From Sphingosinicella humi (lineage in GTDB: Bacteria; Pseudomonadota; Alphaproteobacteria; Sphingomonadales; Sphingomonadaceae), in NCBI RefSeq assembly GCF_003129465.1, contig NZ_QFFF01000002.1:62001-126000 (forward strand): a stretch of 64,000 bases of DNA, written 5' to 3'. Numbering within the stretch: the stretch's first letter is position 1; every line of letters begins with the position of its first letter. Of this stretch, positions 39,679-49,408 are shown piece by piece. Below the pieces are notes generated by a model that was not told where the DNA came from, made no database searches, and saw only the letters and a program-made list of their open reading frames with translations. The translations under genes and the position numbers were made by a program.

Positions 39679-40811
39679 ATAGCCCTGACCCCGGCCTCTT
39701 GATGACGATATTGAGCTTCCTGCTCGTCATCGGGCCGCTCATCTTCATCCACGAGCTCGGCCATTATTTCGTCGGCCGCTGGTTCGGCGTGAAGGCGGAG
39801 ATTTTCTCGATCGGCTTCGGGCGGGAGATCGGCGGCTGGACGGACCGCCGCGGCACGCGCTGGAAAGTGGGCTGGATGCCCTTGGGCGGCTACGTCAAGT
39901 TCAAGGGCGACATGAACCCGGCGAGCGCGCCCACCGACGAATGGCTGTCGCTGCCGCCGGAGGAGCGCGCCGAGACCTTCCAGGCAAAACCGGTCTGGCA
40001 GCGCTTCCTCATCGTCGCGGCAGGACCGGTCACCAACTTCCTGTTCGCGATCCTGGCCTTCATGATCATCTTCGCCGCCATTGGCTATCCGACCACGCCG
40101 GCTGTCGTGCACGGCGTCGTGGAGGCCGGCCCTGCGGACCGCGCCGGCTTCCAACCTGGAGACCGGGTTGTCGAAGCCAATGGGCGCGGCATCGATATTT
40201 TCGCCGATCTTCAGTCCTATGTCCGCCTGCGGCCTGACACACCGATCCGCTTCACCGTCGAGCGGGGCGGCGAGACGATCCCGATCAAGGTCGTGACCGA
40301 CGCGACTGTGGTGCAGGACAATTTCGGCAACGAAGCCCGCATGGGCTCTCTCGGCGTGACCTCGGGTCCACCCGCATTCGAGACGCTTCCGCCGCTTCAG
40401 CTGTTCGGCGCGGCCGTTAGCCAGACGGTGGAGACGGTGCGAGCGATGATCGTGACGCTGGGGCAGGTCATCACCGGCCAGCGCTCGATGAAGGAGATGG
40501 GCGGGCCGCTCAAGATCGCGCAATATTCCGGGCAGCAGGCAAGCCTCGGCTGGATCGCCTTCGTCTGGTTCATGACCGTGATCTCGATTAATCTCGGATT
40601 CATTAACCTCTTGCCAATCCCGCTGCTCGACGGTGGCCACCTGCTCTTCTACACGATCGAGGGCGTGCGTCGGAAACCCCTGAAGCCGGAGGCACAGGAA
40701 TGGGCGTTCAGGACGGGGCTTGCCGCGCTTCTCGCGCTCATGATCTTCGTAACCCTGAACGATTTGGCCTCTTTTGGGGTCTGGACGAAGCTTGGCGGGT
40801 TGATTGGTTGA
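39675..40811 (+). CDS. rseP: RIP metalloprotease RseP (site-2 protease)
   Basis: RseP is an intramembrane zinc protease that cuts anti-sigma factors and leftover signal peptides. The 378-aa protein has the zinc motif HELGHYFVGRW in TM1, a PDZ domain (residues about 125-215) and the third-ligand motif NLLPIPLLDGGHLLFY. TTG 39675 overlaps the dxr stop by 4 bp; ATG 39702 is an alternative with no ribosome-binding site. It precedes bamA, as in most proteobacteria. Confidence 0.94.
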   Translation: MNSPDPGLLMTILSFLLVIGPLIFIHELGHYFVGRWFGVKAEIFSIGFGREIGGWTDRRGTRWKVGWMPLGGYVKFKGDMNPASAPTDEWLSLPPEERAETFQAKPVWQRFLIVAAGPVTNFLFAILAFMIIFAAIGYPTTPAVVHGVVEAGPADRAGFQPGDRVVEANGRGIDIFADLQSYVRLRPDTPIRFTVERGGETIPIKVVTDATVVQDNFGNEARMGSLGVTSGPPAFETLPPLQLFGAAVSQTVETVRAMIVTLGQVITGQRSMKEMGGPLKIAQYSGQQASLGWIAFVWFMTVISINLGFINLLPIPLLDGGHLLFYTIEGVRRKPLKPEAQEWAFRTGLAALLALMIFVTLNDLASFGVWTKLGGLIG

Positions 40812-40892
40812 GCGGCTTGGGGCAGGGCGGAGCCCGACAGGGATCATGAGCCGGGCGGATAACCGGCATTCCAGCGTAAAGGGCGGGGACGC

Positions 40893-43595
40893 GTGACAGC
40901 GATCAAAGCATCTTCCTACAATCGGCGGCTTTGCTCCGCACTCCTGGTCGGCACGATCCTGGGCGGCATCGCCGTGCCTGCGTACGCCCAGGAGACGGTT
41001 CCGGCCGATACCGCGCCTCCGGCTGACACGCCCCCCCAATCCGAGGCGCCCGCCACTACTCCGCCGGTGGCGCCGGGGAGCGCCCCCGCCGCCAGCATCC
41101 TCGCGCCGCCCACGCCGATCGGCACGATCCGGTCGATATCCGTCACCGGCGGCCAGCGGCTCGAGGCGCAGACGGTGCTTTCCTACACCGACCTTCGCGT
41201 CGGCGAGCCCTATACCCGCGAGCGGCTCGACGAGGCGCTGCGCGACCTTTACGCGACGGAACTCTTCTCCGACGTCCAGATCCGCGACAATCAGGGCGCG
41301 CTCACCATCCAGGTGACCGAGAACCCGGTCATCAACCGCATCATTCTCGAGGGCAATGAGCGGCTGAAGAACGACAAGATCTCGCCGGAAATCCGGCTCG
41401 CTCCGCGCGAGATATTCACCCGGTCCAAGGTCCGGGCCGACGTCGCCCGCATCATCGAACTCTATCGCCGCCAAGGGCGCTTCGCCGCCACGGTCGAGCC
41501 CAAGATCGTCGAGCTCGACCAGAACCGCGTCGATCTGATCTTCGAGATCAACGAGGGTCCGCGCTCCAAGGTCCGGCAGATCAATATCCTCGGCAACGAG
41601 GCTTTCTCCGACGGCGACCTGCGCGACGAGATGGCGACGAAGGAAACGGGCCTGCTCAGCTTCCTCGGCTCGAGCAACACCTTCGACCCCGACCGTCTAG
41701 CCTTCGACCAGCAGAAGCTGAGGCAGTTCTACCTGACGGAAGGCTATGCCGACTTCCGCGTTATCTCGGCGGTCGCCGAGCTGACGCCCGACAAGCGCGA
41801 CTTCATCATCACCTATGTGGTGGAGGAGGGCGAGCGCTACCGCTTCGGCGACGTCAACATCGAGAGCGAATTGCGCGACCTGGACCCCCAGGTAATGCGG
41901 CGCTTCGTGTCGATGGAAACGGGCGACTGGTACAATGCCAAGAGGGTTGAGGATACGATCACGCTCCTCAACGAAACGGCGGGCCTCTACGGCTATGCCT
42001 TCGCCGACGCGCGACCTCAGTTCAAGAGGAACGAAGACGAGCGCACGATGGACGTCACGTTCCGCATCGCCGATGCGCCGCGCGTCTATGTCGAGCGCAT
42101 CGACATCAACGGCAACACGGTCACGCGCGACAAGGTGATCCGGCGGGAGTTCCGCCTGGCGGAGGGCGATCCCTTCAACAGCGTGCGCGTGAGGCGCTCC
42201 CGCGATCGCATCCAGTCGCTCGGTTTCTTCCAGGAAAATCTGGAGATCGAGCAGCAGCAGGGCTCCAGCCCCGACCGCGTCGTCCTGGCGGTCGATGTGG
42301 AGGAGCGCGCAACCGGCGAGTTGCAGGTATCGGCCGGCTTCTCAAGCCTGGAACGGTTCCTGGTCAACCTGTCCATCCGTCAGCGCAACTTCATGGGCAA
42401 GGGCCAGGAACTGCGCGCGGCGGCCAACTATTCGAGCTACTCGAAGTCGGTCGAGCTCGGCTTCACCGAGCCCTATTTGTTCGATCGGAACATCTCGCTT
42501 GGCGGCGACATCTACCGGCGCGACTTCAGCAGCTTCAACTTCGTCAACAACAGCCGCAACACCACTTACGAGCAACTCCAGACCGGCGGCCAGATCCGAC
42601 TGGGCATTCCGCTCACCGAATATATGTCGCTCGCAATGCGTTACGGCCTGAACCTCGACGACATCACGCTCGACCGGGATATCTTCTTCACCGACCCCGA
42701 CGGGGACGGCCCGCTGCCGCCTGTCTGCGACCCGTTGAGAGCCGGCCGTTATCTTTGCGACGCCATCGGCGAGCGAACCACCTCGTCGATCGGCTACTCA
42801 CTGCTCTACGACACGCTGGACAACCGCCTTCGCCCGACACGCGGCGAGCGGCTGATCCTGAGCCAGGATTATGCGGGGCTTGGCGGCAGCGTGAACTATG
42901 TTCGCACCCGGGCCAGCGCCGATAAATATTTCCCGATCGACGATAGCGGTTTCGTCTTCGCGGCCACCATCGAAGGCGGCTACATCCACAGCTTCGAGGA
43001 TGCGCCGGGGCCGGGCCGTGACCCGGTGCGCCTGATCGATCGCTTCTTCCTCGGCGAATCGCAGATGCGCGGCTTCGACATTCGCGGCATCGGACCGAGG
43101 GTGATCCGCCGGCGCTTCGACGCGGACGGCAACATTATCCCGGGCAAGGATGGCATCATCGCCGACGACGCCCTCGGCGGCCGCGCCTATTATATGGGCC
43201 GGGCGGAAGTCCAGATACCGTTCGGCAAGGATATGGGCCTCCGCCCGTCCGTGTTCGTCGACGTCGGCGCGGTGTTCGGGCTCGACGATCCGACCTTGGT
43301 CGGCATATCGCCGGATGATCCCCGGGCTCGCAACCGCTGCGTCGACGTAAACGGCAACAGCACGCCGGCACCCACCACCGGCGGTTGCCCGACGGGATCG
43401 ATTCCGGTGGCCGGCGTCGCGCCGTTCCAGGAATTTTATGTCGGCGACACGCCCAAGCCGCGCGTCTCGGTGGGCTTCGGCGTCAACTGGATCTCGCCTT
43501 TCGGGCCGTTCAGGATCGATATAGCCAAGGCGCTTATTACCGCCGAAGGTGACGATACCAAGCTCTTCACATTCAACGTAGGGACCGCATTCTAA
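40893..43595 (+). CDS. bamA: Outer membrane protein assembly factor BamA
   Basis: BamA inserts beta-barrel proteins into the outer membrane. The 900-aa protein starts at GTG 40893 with a signal peptide ending VPAYAQ, then a Pro/Ala-rich linker to residue 75. Five POTRA repeats follow (first beginning IRSISVTGGQRLEAQTVLSY), then the C-terminal barrel from about residue 470, which includes the loop-6 motif MRGFDIRGIGPR in place of the usual VRGY. It ends in Phe (NVGTAF), the outer-membrane signal. The TAATG overlap couples it to the OmpH gene. Confidence 0.96.
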   Translation: MTAIKASSYNRRLCSALLVGTILGGIAVPAYAQETVPADTAPPADTPPQSEAPATTPPVAPGSAPAASILAPPTPIGTIRSISVTGGQRLEAQTVLSYTDLRVGEPYTRERLDEALRDLYATELFSDVQIRDNQGALTIQVTENPVINRIILEGNERLKNDKISPEIRLAPREIFTRSKVRADVARIIELYRRQGRFAATVEPKIVELDQNRVDLIFEINEGPRSKVRQINILGNEAFSDGDLRDEMATKETGLLSFLGSSNTFDPDRLAFDQQKLRQFYLTEGYADFRVISAVAELTPDKRDFIITYVVEEGERYRFGDVNIESELRDLDPQVMRRFVSMETGDWYNAKRVEDTITLLNETAGLYGYAFADARPQFKRNEDERTMDVTFRIADAPRVYVERIDINGNTVTRDKVIRREFRLAEGDPFNSVRVRRSRDRIQSLGFFQENLEIEQQQGSSPDRVVLAVDVEERATGELQVSAGFSSLERFLVNLSIRQRNFMGKGQELRAAANYSSYSKSVELGFTEPYLFDRNISLGGDIYRRDFSSFNFVNNSRNTTYEQLQTGGQIRLGIPLTEYMSLAMRYGLNLDDITLDRDIFFTDPDGDGPLPPVCDPLRAGRYLCDAIGERTTSSIGYSLLYDTLDNRLRPTRGERLILSQDYAGLGGSVNYVRTRASADKYFPIDDSGFVFAATIEGGYIHSFEDAPGPGRDPVRLIDRFFLGESQMRGFDIRGIGPRVIRRRFDADGNIIPGKDGIIADDALGGRAYYMGRAEVQIPFGKDMGLRPSVFVDVGAVFGLDDPTLVGISPDDPRARNRCVDVNGNSTPAPTTGGCPTGSIPVAGVAPFQEFYVGDTPKPRVSVGFGVNWISPFGPFRIDIAKALITAEGDDTKLFTFNVGTAF

Positions 43596-44203
43596 TGAAC
43601 AAATTCGTTTTCGGCGCCGCTCTGGCCGCGCTCGCCACCGCCATTCCCGCGGCTGCGCCCGCGCAGCGCACGGCCGCGGCCGTGATCGTCGTCATCGACA
43701 CGCAGCGCGTCTTCTCCGACTGCAACGCCTGCAAGGCGGCGCAGACTCAGCTCCAGACCCAGCTCCAGCAGATCCAGCAGCGGGCTGAGCAGCTCAACCA
43801 GCCGCTCCAGACCGAAGCCCAGTCGCTCCAGGCAGCGGCCCAGGCCCTCAACGGCAAGGAGCCCGATGCCGCTCTTCAGCAGCGCGCGACCGCTTTCCAG
43901 CAGAAGCAAAGCGCCGCCGCGCAGGAGATCGCCCAACGCGAGCAGGCTTTCACCCGCAACCGCGCCTATGTCGCGCAGCAGATCAACGCTCGTCTGGATC
44001 CGATCATCAACCAGGTGATGTCGACCCATGGCGCGACGGTCGCGCTCGACACCCAGGCGACGCTCGCCCGATCGGCTTCGCTCGACGTGACGAACGAGGT
44101 GCTCGCGGCGCTCAATCAGCAGCTTCCGAGCGTCAATACGACGGCGCCGGCTCAGACCCAGCAGCAACAGCCGCAGCAACAGCAGCAGCCCCAGGGTCGC
44201 TAA
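43595..44203 (+). CDS. OmpH/Skp family periplasmic chaperone
   Basis: Skp-like proteins hold unfolded outer-membrane proteins on the way to BamA. The 202-aa product has a signal peptide (cleavage after APAQ, about residue 24), a beta strand [10 protein letters not shown] and long helical tentacles rich in Gln. There is a C-x-x-C pair (DCNACKAA) near residues 45-48 and a poly-Gln tail at the C terminus, both unusual for Skp. It shares 1 bp (TAATG) with bamA before it and fabZ after it. Confidence 0.88.
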   Translation: MNKFVFGAALAALATAIPAAAPAQRTAAAVIVVIDTQRVFSDCNACKAAQTQLQTQLQQIQQRAEQLNQPLQTEAQSLQAAAQALNGKEPDAALQQRATAFQQKQSAAAQEIAQREQAFTRNRAYVAQQINARLDPIINQVMSTHGATVALDTQATLARSASLDVTNEVLAALNQQLPSVNTTAPAQTQQQQPQQQQQPQGR

Positions 44204-44691
44204 TGTCGGACGAAAGTGGCGCCGCCGTTCCCGAGTCGAAGCGGGGTCCGCTCGACGTGAAGCGGGTGATGGCGGCGCTGCCGCATCGCTACCCGATGCT
44301 CCTCGTCGACCGGGTCGAGTCGATCGTTCCCGACCAGTCGATCGCGGCCATCAAGGCCGTGACGATCAACGAGGACTTCTTCAACGGACATTTCCCCGGG
44401 CGGCCGATCATGCCGGGCGTCCTGATCGTCGAGGCGCTGGCCCAGGCCGCCGGTGTGCTCGCGGTCGAATCGCTCGGCCTCGCCGGCTCGGGGAAGCTCG
44501 TCTATTTCATGGCGATCGACGGCGCCAAGTTCCGCGCGCCGGTCGAGCCGGGCTGCCTGCTCCGGCTCGAGGTCGAGTTCGTCCAGAAGCGTTCGTCCGT
44601 CTGCAAGTTTGCCGGCAAGGCCCTGGTGGACGGCAAGGTCGCGGCCGAGGCGAACTTCACTGCAATGATCGCCGACCCGCCGGCGGCGTAA
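44203..44691 (+). CDS. fabZ: 3-hydroxyacyl-ACP dehydratase FabZ
   Basis: FabZ dehydrates 3-hydroxyacyl-ACP in fatty-acid elongation. The 162-aa hotdog-fold protein has [14 protein letters not shown], the catalytic His in [19 protein letters not shown] and the catalytic Glu in [11 protein letters not shown]. In proteobacteria with LPS it lies between lpxD and lpxA; neither is here, so fabZ directly follows the OmpH gene and ends the run. The btu operon converges on it. Confidence 0.96.
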   Translation: MSDESGAAVPESKRGPLDVKRVMAALPHRYPMLLVDRVESIVPDQSIAAIKAVTINEDFFNGHFPGRPIMPGVLIVEALAQAAGVLAVESLGLAGSGKLVYFMAIDGAKFRAPVEPGCLLRLEVEFVQKRSSVCKFAGKALVDGKVAAEANFTAMIADPPAA

Positions 44692-44705
44692 TCGAGACGC
44701 AATCG

Positions 44706-45422
44706 TCAGGGCGTCACCGGGCGCCAGGCGCCGCCGACTTTCTCTATTCCGAATATCGATCGGATGTGCGGCCCGTCGAGCAGTTCGGCGGGTTCGCCAT
44801 CCGCGGCGACGGTTCCGTCCTGCATGATGATGAGCCGATCGGCATAAATCCGCGCTAGTTCTAGATCGTGCATGGCGACCAGCAGGGCGCGACCATCGCT
44901 GCGGGCGATGGCGCGAAGCCTGTCCATCAATCGCAGCTGCCAGAGCGGATCGAGGTTCGTCACCGGCTCATCGAGAAGCAGCAGCCTGGGCTTCGCTGCC
45001 AGCACCCGTCCGATGAACACCCGGCTCCTTTCACCCGTCGACATGCGGTCGAGGCGCCTGTCGGCCATGGCGGCGAGGCCCAGCTCATCCAGCACCTCGT
45101 CGACTCTGCCTTGGTCATCATCCTCGGCAAGGCCGAGCGCGATCACATCGCGGGCCGTCAACGGCCAGGCGATGTCGCGAGATGCGGGGAGATAGGCGCA
45201 GAAGCGCGGTCGCTGCCCCGGCCCGAGTGTCCGCGGGTCCACTCCGGCCACGCGCACCTCGCCGAGCGGACCGCCAATGCCCGCGAGCGCGTGGAGGAGG
45301 CTGGTCTTGCCGCTGCCGTTCGGACCGACGAGACAGGTCAGCGTCCCGGCGTTCAGGTCGATCGCCGTGTCCTGGAGCCGGCCCGGCATGACCAGGCCCC
45401 ACGCGGTGACGAGAGCGGTCAT
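44706..45422 (-). CDS. Cobalamin ABC transporter ATPase (BtuD-type)
   Basis: The 238-aa ATPase completes a BtuCDF-type importer. Walker A is GPNGSGKTSLL, the signature reads MSTGERSRV instead of LSGGQ, Walker B is RLLLLDEPVTNLDP and the switch His is in VAMHD. The start ATG 45422 overlaps the permease stop by 4 bp. It is the last gene of the riboswitch-controlled operon, and its stop lies 14 bp from the fabZ stop. Confidence 0.88.
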   Translation of the reverse strand: MTALVTAWGLVMPGRLQDTAIDLNAGTLTCLVGPNGSGKTSLLHALAGIGGPLGEVRVAGVDPRTLGPGQRPRFCAYLPASRDIAWPLTARDVIALGLAEDDDQGRVDEVLDELGLAAMADRRLDRMSTGERSRVFIGRVLAAKPRLLLLDEPVTNLDPLWQLRLMDRLRAIARSDGRALLVAMHDLELARIYADRLIIMQDGTVAADGEPAELLDGPHIRSIFGIEKVGGAWRPVTP

Positions 45423-46387
45423 CGATTGAGCCTCCACCGCATATGCGCGACCAGCCAGAGGAAGAAGGGAGCGCCGAGGAGGGCGGTGACCACGCCGATA
45501 GGCAGGGTCCGCCCGTGCGGCGCCAGCCTCACGGCGAGGTCGGCGGACAGCAACAGGGCTCCGCCGATCAGCGCCGCGGGGGCGATGGCGCGCCCCGGAT
45601 GTCCGCCTGTCAGCCGCCGCGCGAAGATCGGTGCGATCAGGCCGACGAAACCGATCGCCCCGCAGATCGCGACGCAGGCGCCGACCCCCAAGGCCGTCAG
45701 GCAGACGATCCACAGCCGCAGCGACGCGACATCATGTCCCAGCGACTGCGCCACTTCCTCGCCGAGCGTCAGGCTGTCGAGCGGCCGCGCCAGGCGCAGG
45801 AGCAGGGCTATGCAGATGAAGGTCGGCACGGCGGCGAACGCCGCCTGGGGGAGGCTGCGGTCGATCAGCGAGCCCATGAGCCAGTCATAGGCGTCGTAGA
45901 AGGCGAAGGGGGAGGGGGCGAGGGCCAGAGCCAGGGTCGTCAGGGCGCCCGCGAGGGCGCTGATCGCGAGCCCGGAGAGCAGCAAGGTCGCCGTCTCCGC
46001 CTTCGGCCCTGCCAACGCCAGCAGCAGCGCGAGCGCGGCGAGAGCACCGACGATCGATCCGACCGACAAGGCGAGCGGTGCGGCAAAACCGAAGATATAG
46101 GCGGTCACGACTGCGCCCAGCGCTGCGCCGCTGGTCGTGCCGGTGAGGTCCGGGGAGGCGAGGGGATTGGCGAACAGCGCCTGGATCGCCGCCCCCGAGG
46201 CGCCCAGCATCGCGCCGTAGACGAGCGCGAGCACCGCGCGGGGCAGCCTGAGCTGGACGAGAACGGCCAGGCCGAGCTCCCGGTCCTGCGCCATGAGGTC
46301 CGCCATCGCGCTCCACGGTGCCGCGACCGAGAAGAGAAACAGGGCAAGGAGCAGCGCCCCCAGCAGCGCGGAAGACCGCGCGCTCAT
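45419..46387 (-). CDS. Cobalamin ABC transporter permease (BtuC/FecCD-type)
   Basis: A 322-aa inner-membrane permease of the FecCD family with about ten helices. Landmarks are QLRLPRAVLALVYGAMLGAS, GAAIQALFANPLASPDLTGT and GAIGFVGLIAPIFARRLTGG, the last being the FecCD C-terminal motif that contacts the ATPase. ATG 46387 overlaps the binding-protein stop by 4 bp. By sequence alone it could serve a siderophore or B12; the riboswitch in front of the operon decides for B12 or another corrinoid. Confidence 0.88.
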   Translation of the reverse strand: MSARSSALLGALLLALFLFSVAAPWSAMADLMAQDRELGLAVLVQLRLPRAVLALVYGAMLGASGAAIQALFANPLASPDLTGTTSGAALGAVVTAYIFGFAAPLALSVGSIVGALAALALLLALAGPKAETATLLLSGLAISALAGALTTLALALAPSPFAFYDAYDWLMGSLIDRSLPQAAFAAVPTFICIALLLRLARPLDSLTLGEEVAQSLGHDVASLRLWIVCLTALGVGACVAICGAIGFVGLIAPIFARRLTGGHPGRAIAPAALIGGALLLSADLAVRLAPHGRTLPIGVVTALLGAPFFLWLVAHMRWRLNR

Positions 46388-47169
46388 TTCGCACCCGCCC
46401 GAAGGCGAACGATCTCGCCTACCATGAGCGGCCCCATGCACGTCCACACACGCCCATCCGTGACGACCGTGCGCGAGCGCGAGGTGCCCTTCGCCAGCGG
46501 GTGGTTCAGCCAGCGCTGCTCGCCCGAATATTGGCCGCTGCGATAGTCGCTGCGCAGCAGGATTTCGGGCGGCGCCACGAGCAGTTGCTCGAGCGAGATC
46601 CGGTCGCCCCGCAGCGGCCGCTGGCGAAATCCGGCGAGCGCCATCCATCGCGCCGCCAGGGAATCGGCTCCGACGCTCCTGCCTCCACCGCCCAGCCAGA
46701 CCGTGTCGCGCTGCACCTCGGGCCTCGTCCGTTGCAGCTCGTCGATACGGGCGATGAGGTTCCGGCCCGCGTCCTCGCGTCCGAGCGCCCTTGCCACGGC
46801 GCGGATGCCCGCTTCCACATCCTCGAGGCTCTGCGGAAAGGGAAGATCCAGCGTCTCGATCCCGAGGCGCTCGGCGATCCGTGCCCGATCGCGGGCGCCG
46901 CCGCCCATGGTGAGGACAAGGTCCGGCCGCATCCCGACGATGGAGAGGAGACTCCCGTCATTGTCCGGATAGCGGCGCGCCTCTCGCCACAGCGGCGTCT
47001 CCGCCTTCTTGTGGGCGAGATGGGTAACCGAGGCGATCTGCCCGGGCCGGGCCAGCATCAGCAACAGCTCGTCCGTGCACAGGTTGAGGGAGGCGACCCG
47101 CCGGGGAGCCGCCTCCGCCACGCCCGGAAGGGCGAGGCTAATCGCCAAAATACAGGCGAAGACCCGCAT
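46384..47169 (-). CDS. Cobalamin periplasmic binding protein (BtuF-type)
   Basis: The 261-aa periplasmic protein has a signal peptide (residues 1-19, ending VAEA) and the class III binding-protein layout: RVASLNLCTDELLLML at the N-terminal lobe, SIVGMRPDLVLTM and a long connecting helix (SLEDVEAGIRAVARAL). The C-terminal lobe carries a Trp-rich WTCMGPLMVGEIVRL. ATG 47169 lies inside the end of btuB (32-bp overlap), so translation is coupled. A conserved Trp and acidic residues for permease docking cannot be judged without an alignment. Confidence 0.83.
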   Translation of the reverse strand: MRVFACILAISLALPGVAEAAPRRVASLNLCTDELLLMLARPGQIASVTHLAHKKAETPLWREARRYPDNDGSLLSIVGMRPDLVLTMGGGARDRARIAERLGIETLDLPFPQSLEDVEAGIRAVARALGREDAGRNLIARIDELQRTRPEVQRDTVWLGGGGRSVGADSLAARWMALAGFRQRPLRGDRISLEQLLVAPPEILLRSDYRSGQYSGEQRWLNHPLAKGTSRSRTVVTDGRVWTCMGPLMVGEIVRLRAGAK

Positions 47170-49006
47170 AGACCGTCCGTCCCGGCGTGTTGTAGCCGAC
47201 CACATCCCGATAGTCGGCGTCGAAGGCGTTCTCGACGCGGGCATAGGCCTGCAACGAAGGCGTCACCCGATAGCCGAGGTTGAGCGACGTCAGCACATAG
47301 TCACTCAGAGTTACTCGCTCCGCGGGGAAGAGGTCGAAATCCGTGTCCTGGCGCTTGCCGACATAGGCGAGGCTGGCGCCCACATCCAAAGCGCCGAGCG
47401 AACCTGTCGCAATGAAATTGGCGCTGTGCCGGGGCCGCCTGACCTCGCGCACCGACGCTGATCCCGACACCTGCCGCTCGTCGGCGTCGAGATAGGTGTA
47501 GTTGGCGCCAAGCGTCAGCCATCCGAGCCGATAGCGGCCGTCGACCTCCACGCCCCGCCGCCGGCTCTTGCCGTCGACATTGGCGGTGCTGGAGAGGAAG
47601 CTGGAGGGGTCGAACGTATCGACGATCTCATTCTCCAGCTCGCCGGTGAAGCCGGTCACGCTGAGCGATACCGCGCCTTCCACCCAGCGAACGCCCGCTT
47701 CGAAGCTTTTGGAGCGTTCCGGCAATAGCGTCGGATTGCCGACGAACGATCCGGGGAAGAAGCCGTAAAGGTCGTAGAAGGTCGGCTGGGCGATCCCCTC
47801 GCCATAGGCGGCGTGAAGCGTCCAGTCCTCGGCCGGCCTCACCAGCGCCATCGCCCGAAGCGTGGTCGCGTCGGCGAAGGCACTGAAGCTATCGTGCCGG
47901 ACGGCCACATCCGTGGCGAAGACCGGCGACCAGTCCGCGCGCCACTCACCCACAAAGGCGGTGAGTTCGCGCGACCGGTCCTGGTCCGTCGCGCCGAAGA
48001 AGGACTGGTCTCGCGCCCTGAAATCCTCCGCTTCATGTTCGACGGCCGCGGTAAGGCGATGTCTTCCCACGGTGCGGCTGAGCTGCCCGCCTAGGGTGAA
48101 GCGCTGGCCGAACGTGCTGTTGAGCGGTGCCTCATCCAGCCGGTTGCGGTTGGCGCTGTCGAGATAGCTGGCGTCGGCGAGGAGCGACCACCCGCCTTGC
48201 TCGATGCGGGTCCAAGCGCGGACGGCGAAAAGCCTGTTGTCGGTCGAATCCAGCGTATCGGCGCGGCGGAAGGTCAGGGGATCGAAGCCATCGAACTCGC
48301 TCTCGCCTTCGATCCAGTGGCCGACGACGCCAATCTCATGGGCATCGATCGGGCTGAACACGACCTTGGCGCTGGCCGAGCGGTTCTCGAAGCCGTCGCG
48401 CTCCCCGCCCGTGCCGAAGCTGTCGATGCCGTCGCTCTTCAGCCACCCGGCCGATCCGCTGAGGCCCCCATCGCCGCTTCGCACGGCAAACTGCGTCGAG
48501 GCGCGGGCGCTGTCATGGCTGCCATATTCGGCCAGCGCGGAAAGGACGGTCGCACCCAGCGGGTCCGCCGTTTCCAGCGCGACCACTCCACCGAGCGCCT
48601 CGGAACCCCACAGCGCCGACTGCGGCCCCCGCACGACTTCCAGCCGGCTGAGGCTGTCGTTGGTCAGCAGCTCGAACCGCGCCTCATTGCCGGCAGCGGG
48701 ATCGTTGAAGCGGATGCCGTCGACGAACAGCAGCGTGTGATTGGCCTCGGCGCCCCGGATACGCAGCTGGCTCTGGGTGCCGCGCGGTCCACTGGTCGAG
48801 ACGGAAACGCCCGGCGCCAACCGCAATATGTCGCTCGTCGAGGGGAGAGCGAGCGCTTCCAGCGTCTGCTCATCGAACAGGGTGGCCGACACACCCGCCT
48901 CGGCCCTGGATACGGGCTCGCGCGACGCTGTGACGACGATATCCTCGTCCGCGCCCGGCGGGCTCTGCTGGGCAGCGAGAGCGGTTACCAACAAAATCGG
49001 ATTCAT
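47138..49006 (-). CDS. btuB: TonB-dependent vitamin B12 receptor (BtuB-type)
   Basis: This is a 622-aa outer-membrane receptor. A short signal region is followed by the TonB-box-like [13 protein letters not shown], the plug domain (about residues 30-150, with [20 protein letters not shown] and the [19 protein letters not shown] motif) and a 22-stranded barrel ending in the outer-membrane signal AGLRLYFGD. The cobalamin riboswitch upstream and the Btu-type ABC genes downstream identify the substrate as cobalamin or a related corrinoid. The ATG 49006 has a perfect AAGGAGGT 8 nt upstream. Confidence 0.9.
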   Translation of the reverse strand: MNPILLVTALAAQQSPPGADEDIVVTASREPVSRAEAGVSATLFDEQTLEALALPSTSDILRLAPGVSVSTSGPRGTQSQLRIRGAEANHTLLFVDGIRFNDPAAGNEARFELLTNDSLSRLEVVRGPQSALWGSEALGGVVALETADPLGATVLSALAEYGSHDSARASTQFAVRSGDGGLSGSAGWLKSDGIDSFGTGGERDGFENRSASAKVVFSPIDAHEIGVVGHWIEGESEFDGFDPLTFRRADTLDSTDNRLFAVRAWTRIEQGGWSLLADASYLDSANRNRLDEAPLNSTFGQRFTLGGQLSRTVGRHRLTAAVEHEAEDFRARDQSFFGATDQDRSRELTAFVGEWRADWSPVFATDVAVRHDSFSAFADATTLRAMALVRPAEDWTLHAAYGEGIAQPTFYDLYGFFPGSFVGNPTLLPERSKSFEAGVRWVEGAVSLSVTGFTGELENEIVDTFDPSSFLSSTANVDGKSRRRGVEVDGRYRLGWLTLGANYTYLDADERQVSGSASVREVRRPRHSANFIATGSLGALDVGASLAYVGKRQDTDFDLFPAERVTLSDYVLTSLNLGYRVTPSLQAYARVENAFDADYRDVVGYNTPGRTVYAGLRLYFGD

Positions 49007-49012
49007 GGACTC

Positions 49013-49046
49013 TACCTCCTTGGCGACACATGTCGTCTCGGAGGTA
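49013..49046 (-). promoter_or_regulatory. SD-sequestering hairpin of the btuB riboswitch
   Basis: In the btuB leader RNA, UACCUCC (49046-49040) can pair perfectly with GGAGGUA (49019-49013), which is the btuB ribosome-binding site. An inner stem CGACA/UGUCG (49024-49035) stiffens the hairpin. This is a plausible expression platform for translational shut-off when cobalamin is bound. Confidence 0.7.
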
Positions 49047-49099
49047 TCGGCGGCGCCTGGACGCCTTCGATGCCACGCGCGTCGGCTGATCCCGGCCGG

Positions 49100-49300
49100 G
49101 CGCGGACGACGGGCGGAGGCAGGTCTCCTGGCTCGCGGCTCCCGGGGACCCACGAAAGTACTACTTTCGTGGGCGCCCTCTATGCTCCGTCACCCTTTGC
49201 GGATGGGGAGCTTGCCGCTTACAGTTGCGGGCACAGCGCCGGTTTTCCACCGGCTTCCCTTTTCACCGCTCCCGTAAGAGCGGCACCTTCGCCGATCCGG
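49100..49300 (-). ncRNA. Cobalamin riboswitch
   Basis: Read on the minus strand, the leader contains GGTGCCGCTCTTACGGGAGC, GGTGAAAAGGGAAGCCGGTG, GCGCTGTGCCCGCAACTGTA and, near the 3' end, the B12 box AGCCAGGAGACCTGCC at 49133-49118. All are the conserved elements of class I cobalamin riboswitches. Between core and B12 box lies a perfect 12-bp stem (49149-49173). It precedes btuB in the sense direction. The exact ends are estimated. Confidence 0.95.
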
Positions 49301-49408
49301 CCGCTAGGCGGGCTGGGCCTGGCTTGTCAACTCCACGCCGAGGCGCTAAGGGCGCGCTTCGCTTCCATGAGGCTGGTCGGAACCAGCCAAACCCCAGGAA
49401 ATACCACC

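Noticed and set aside
48197-49408. Long + strand frame running into rpmE from inside btuB
   Set aside because: It crosses the riboswitch and the receptor gene in antisense; the L31 homology begins only at ATG 49409.
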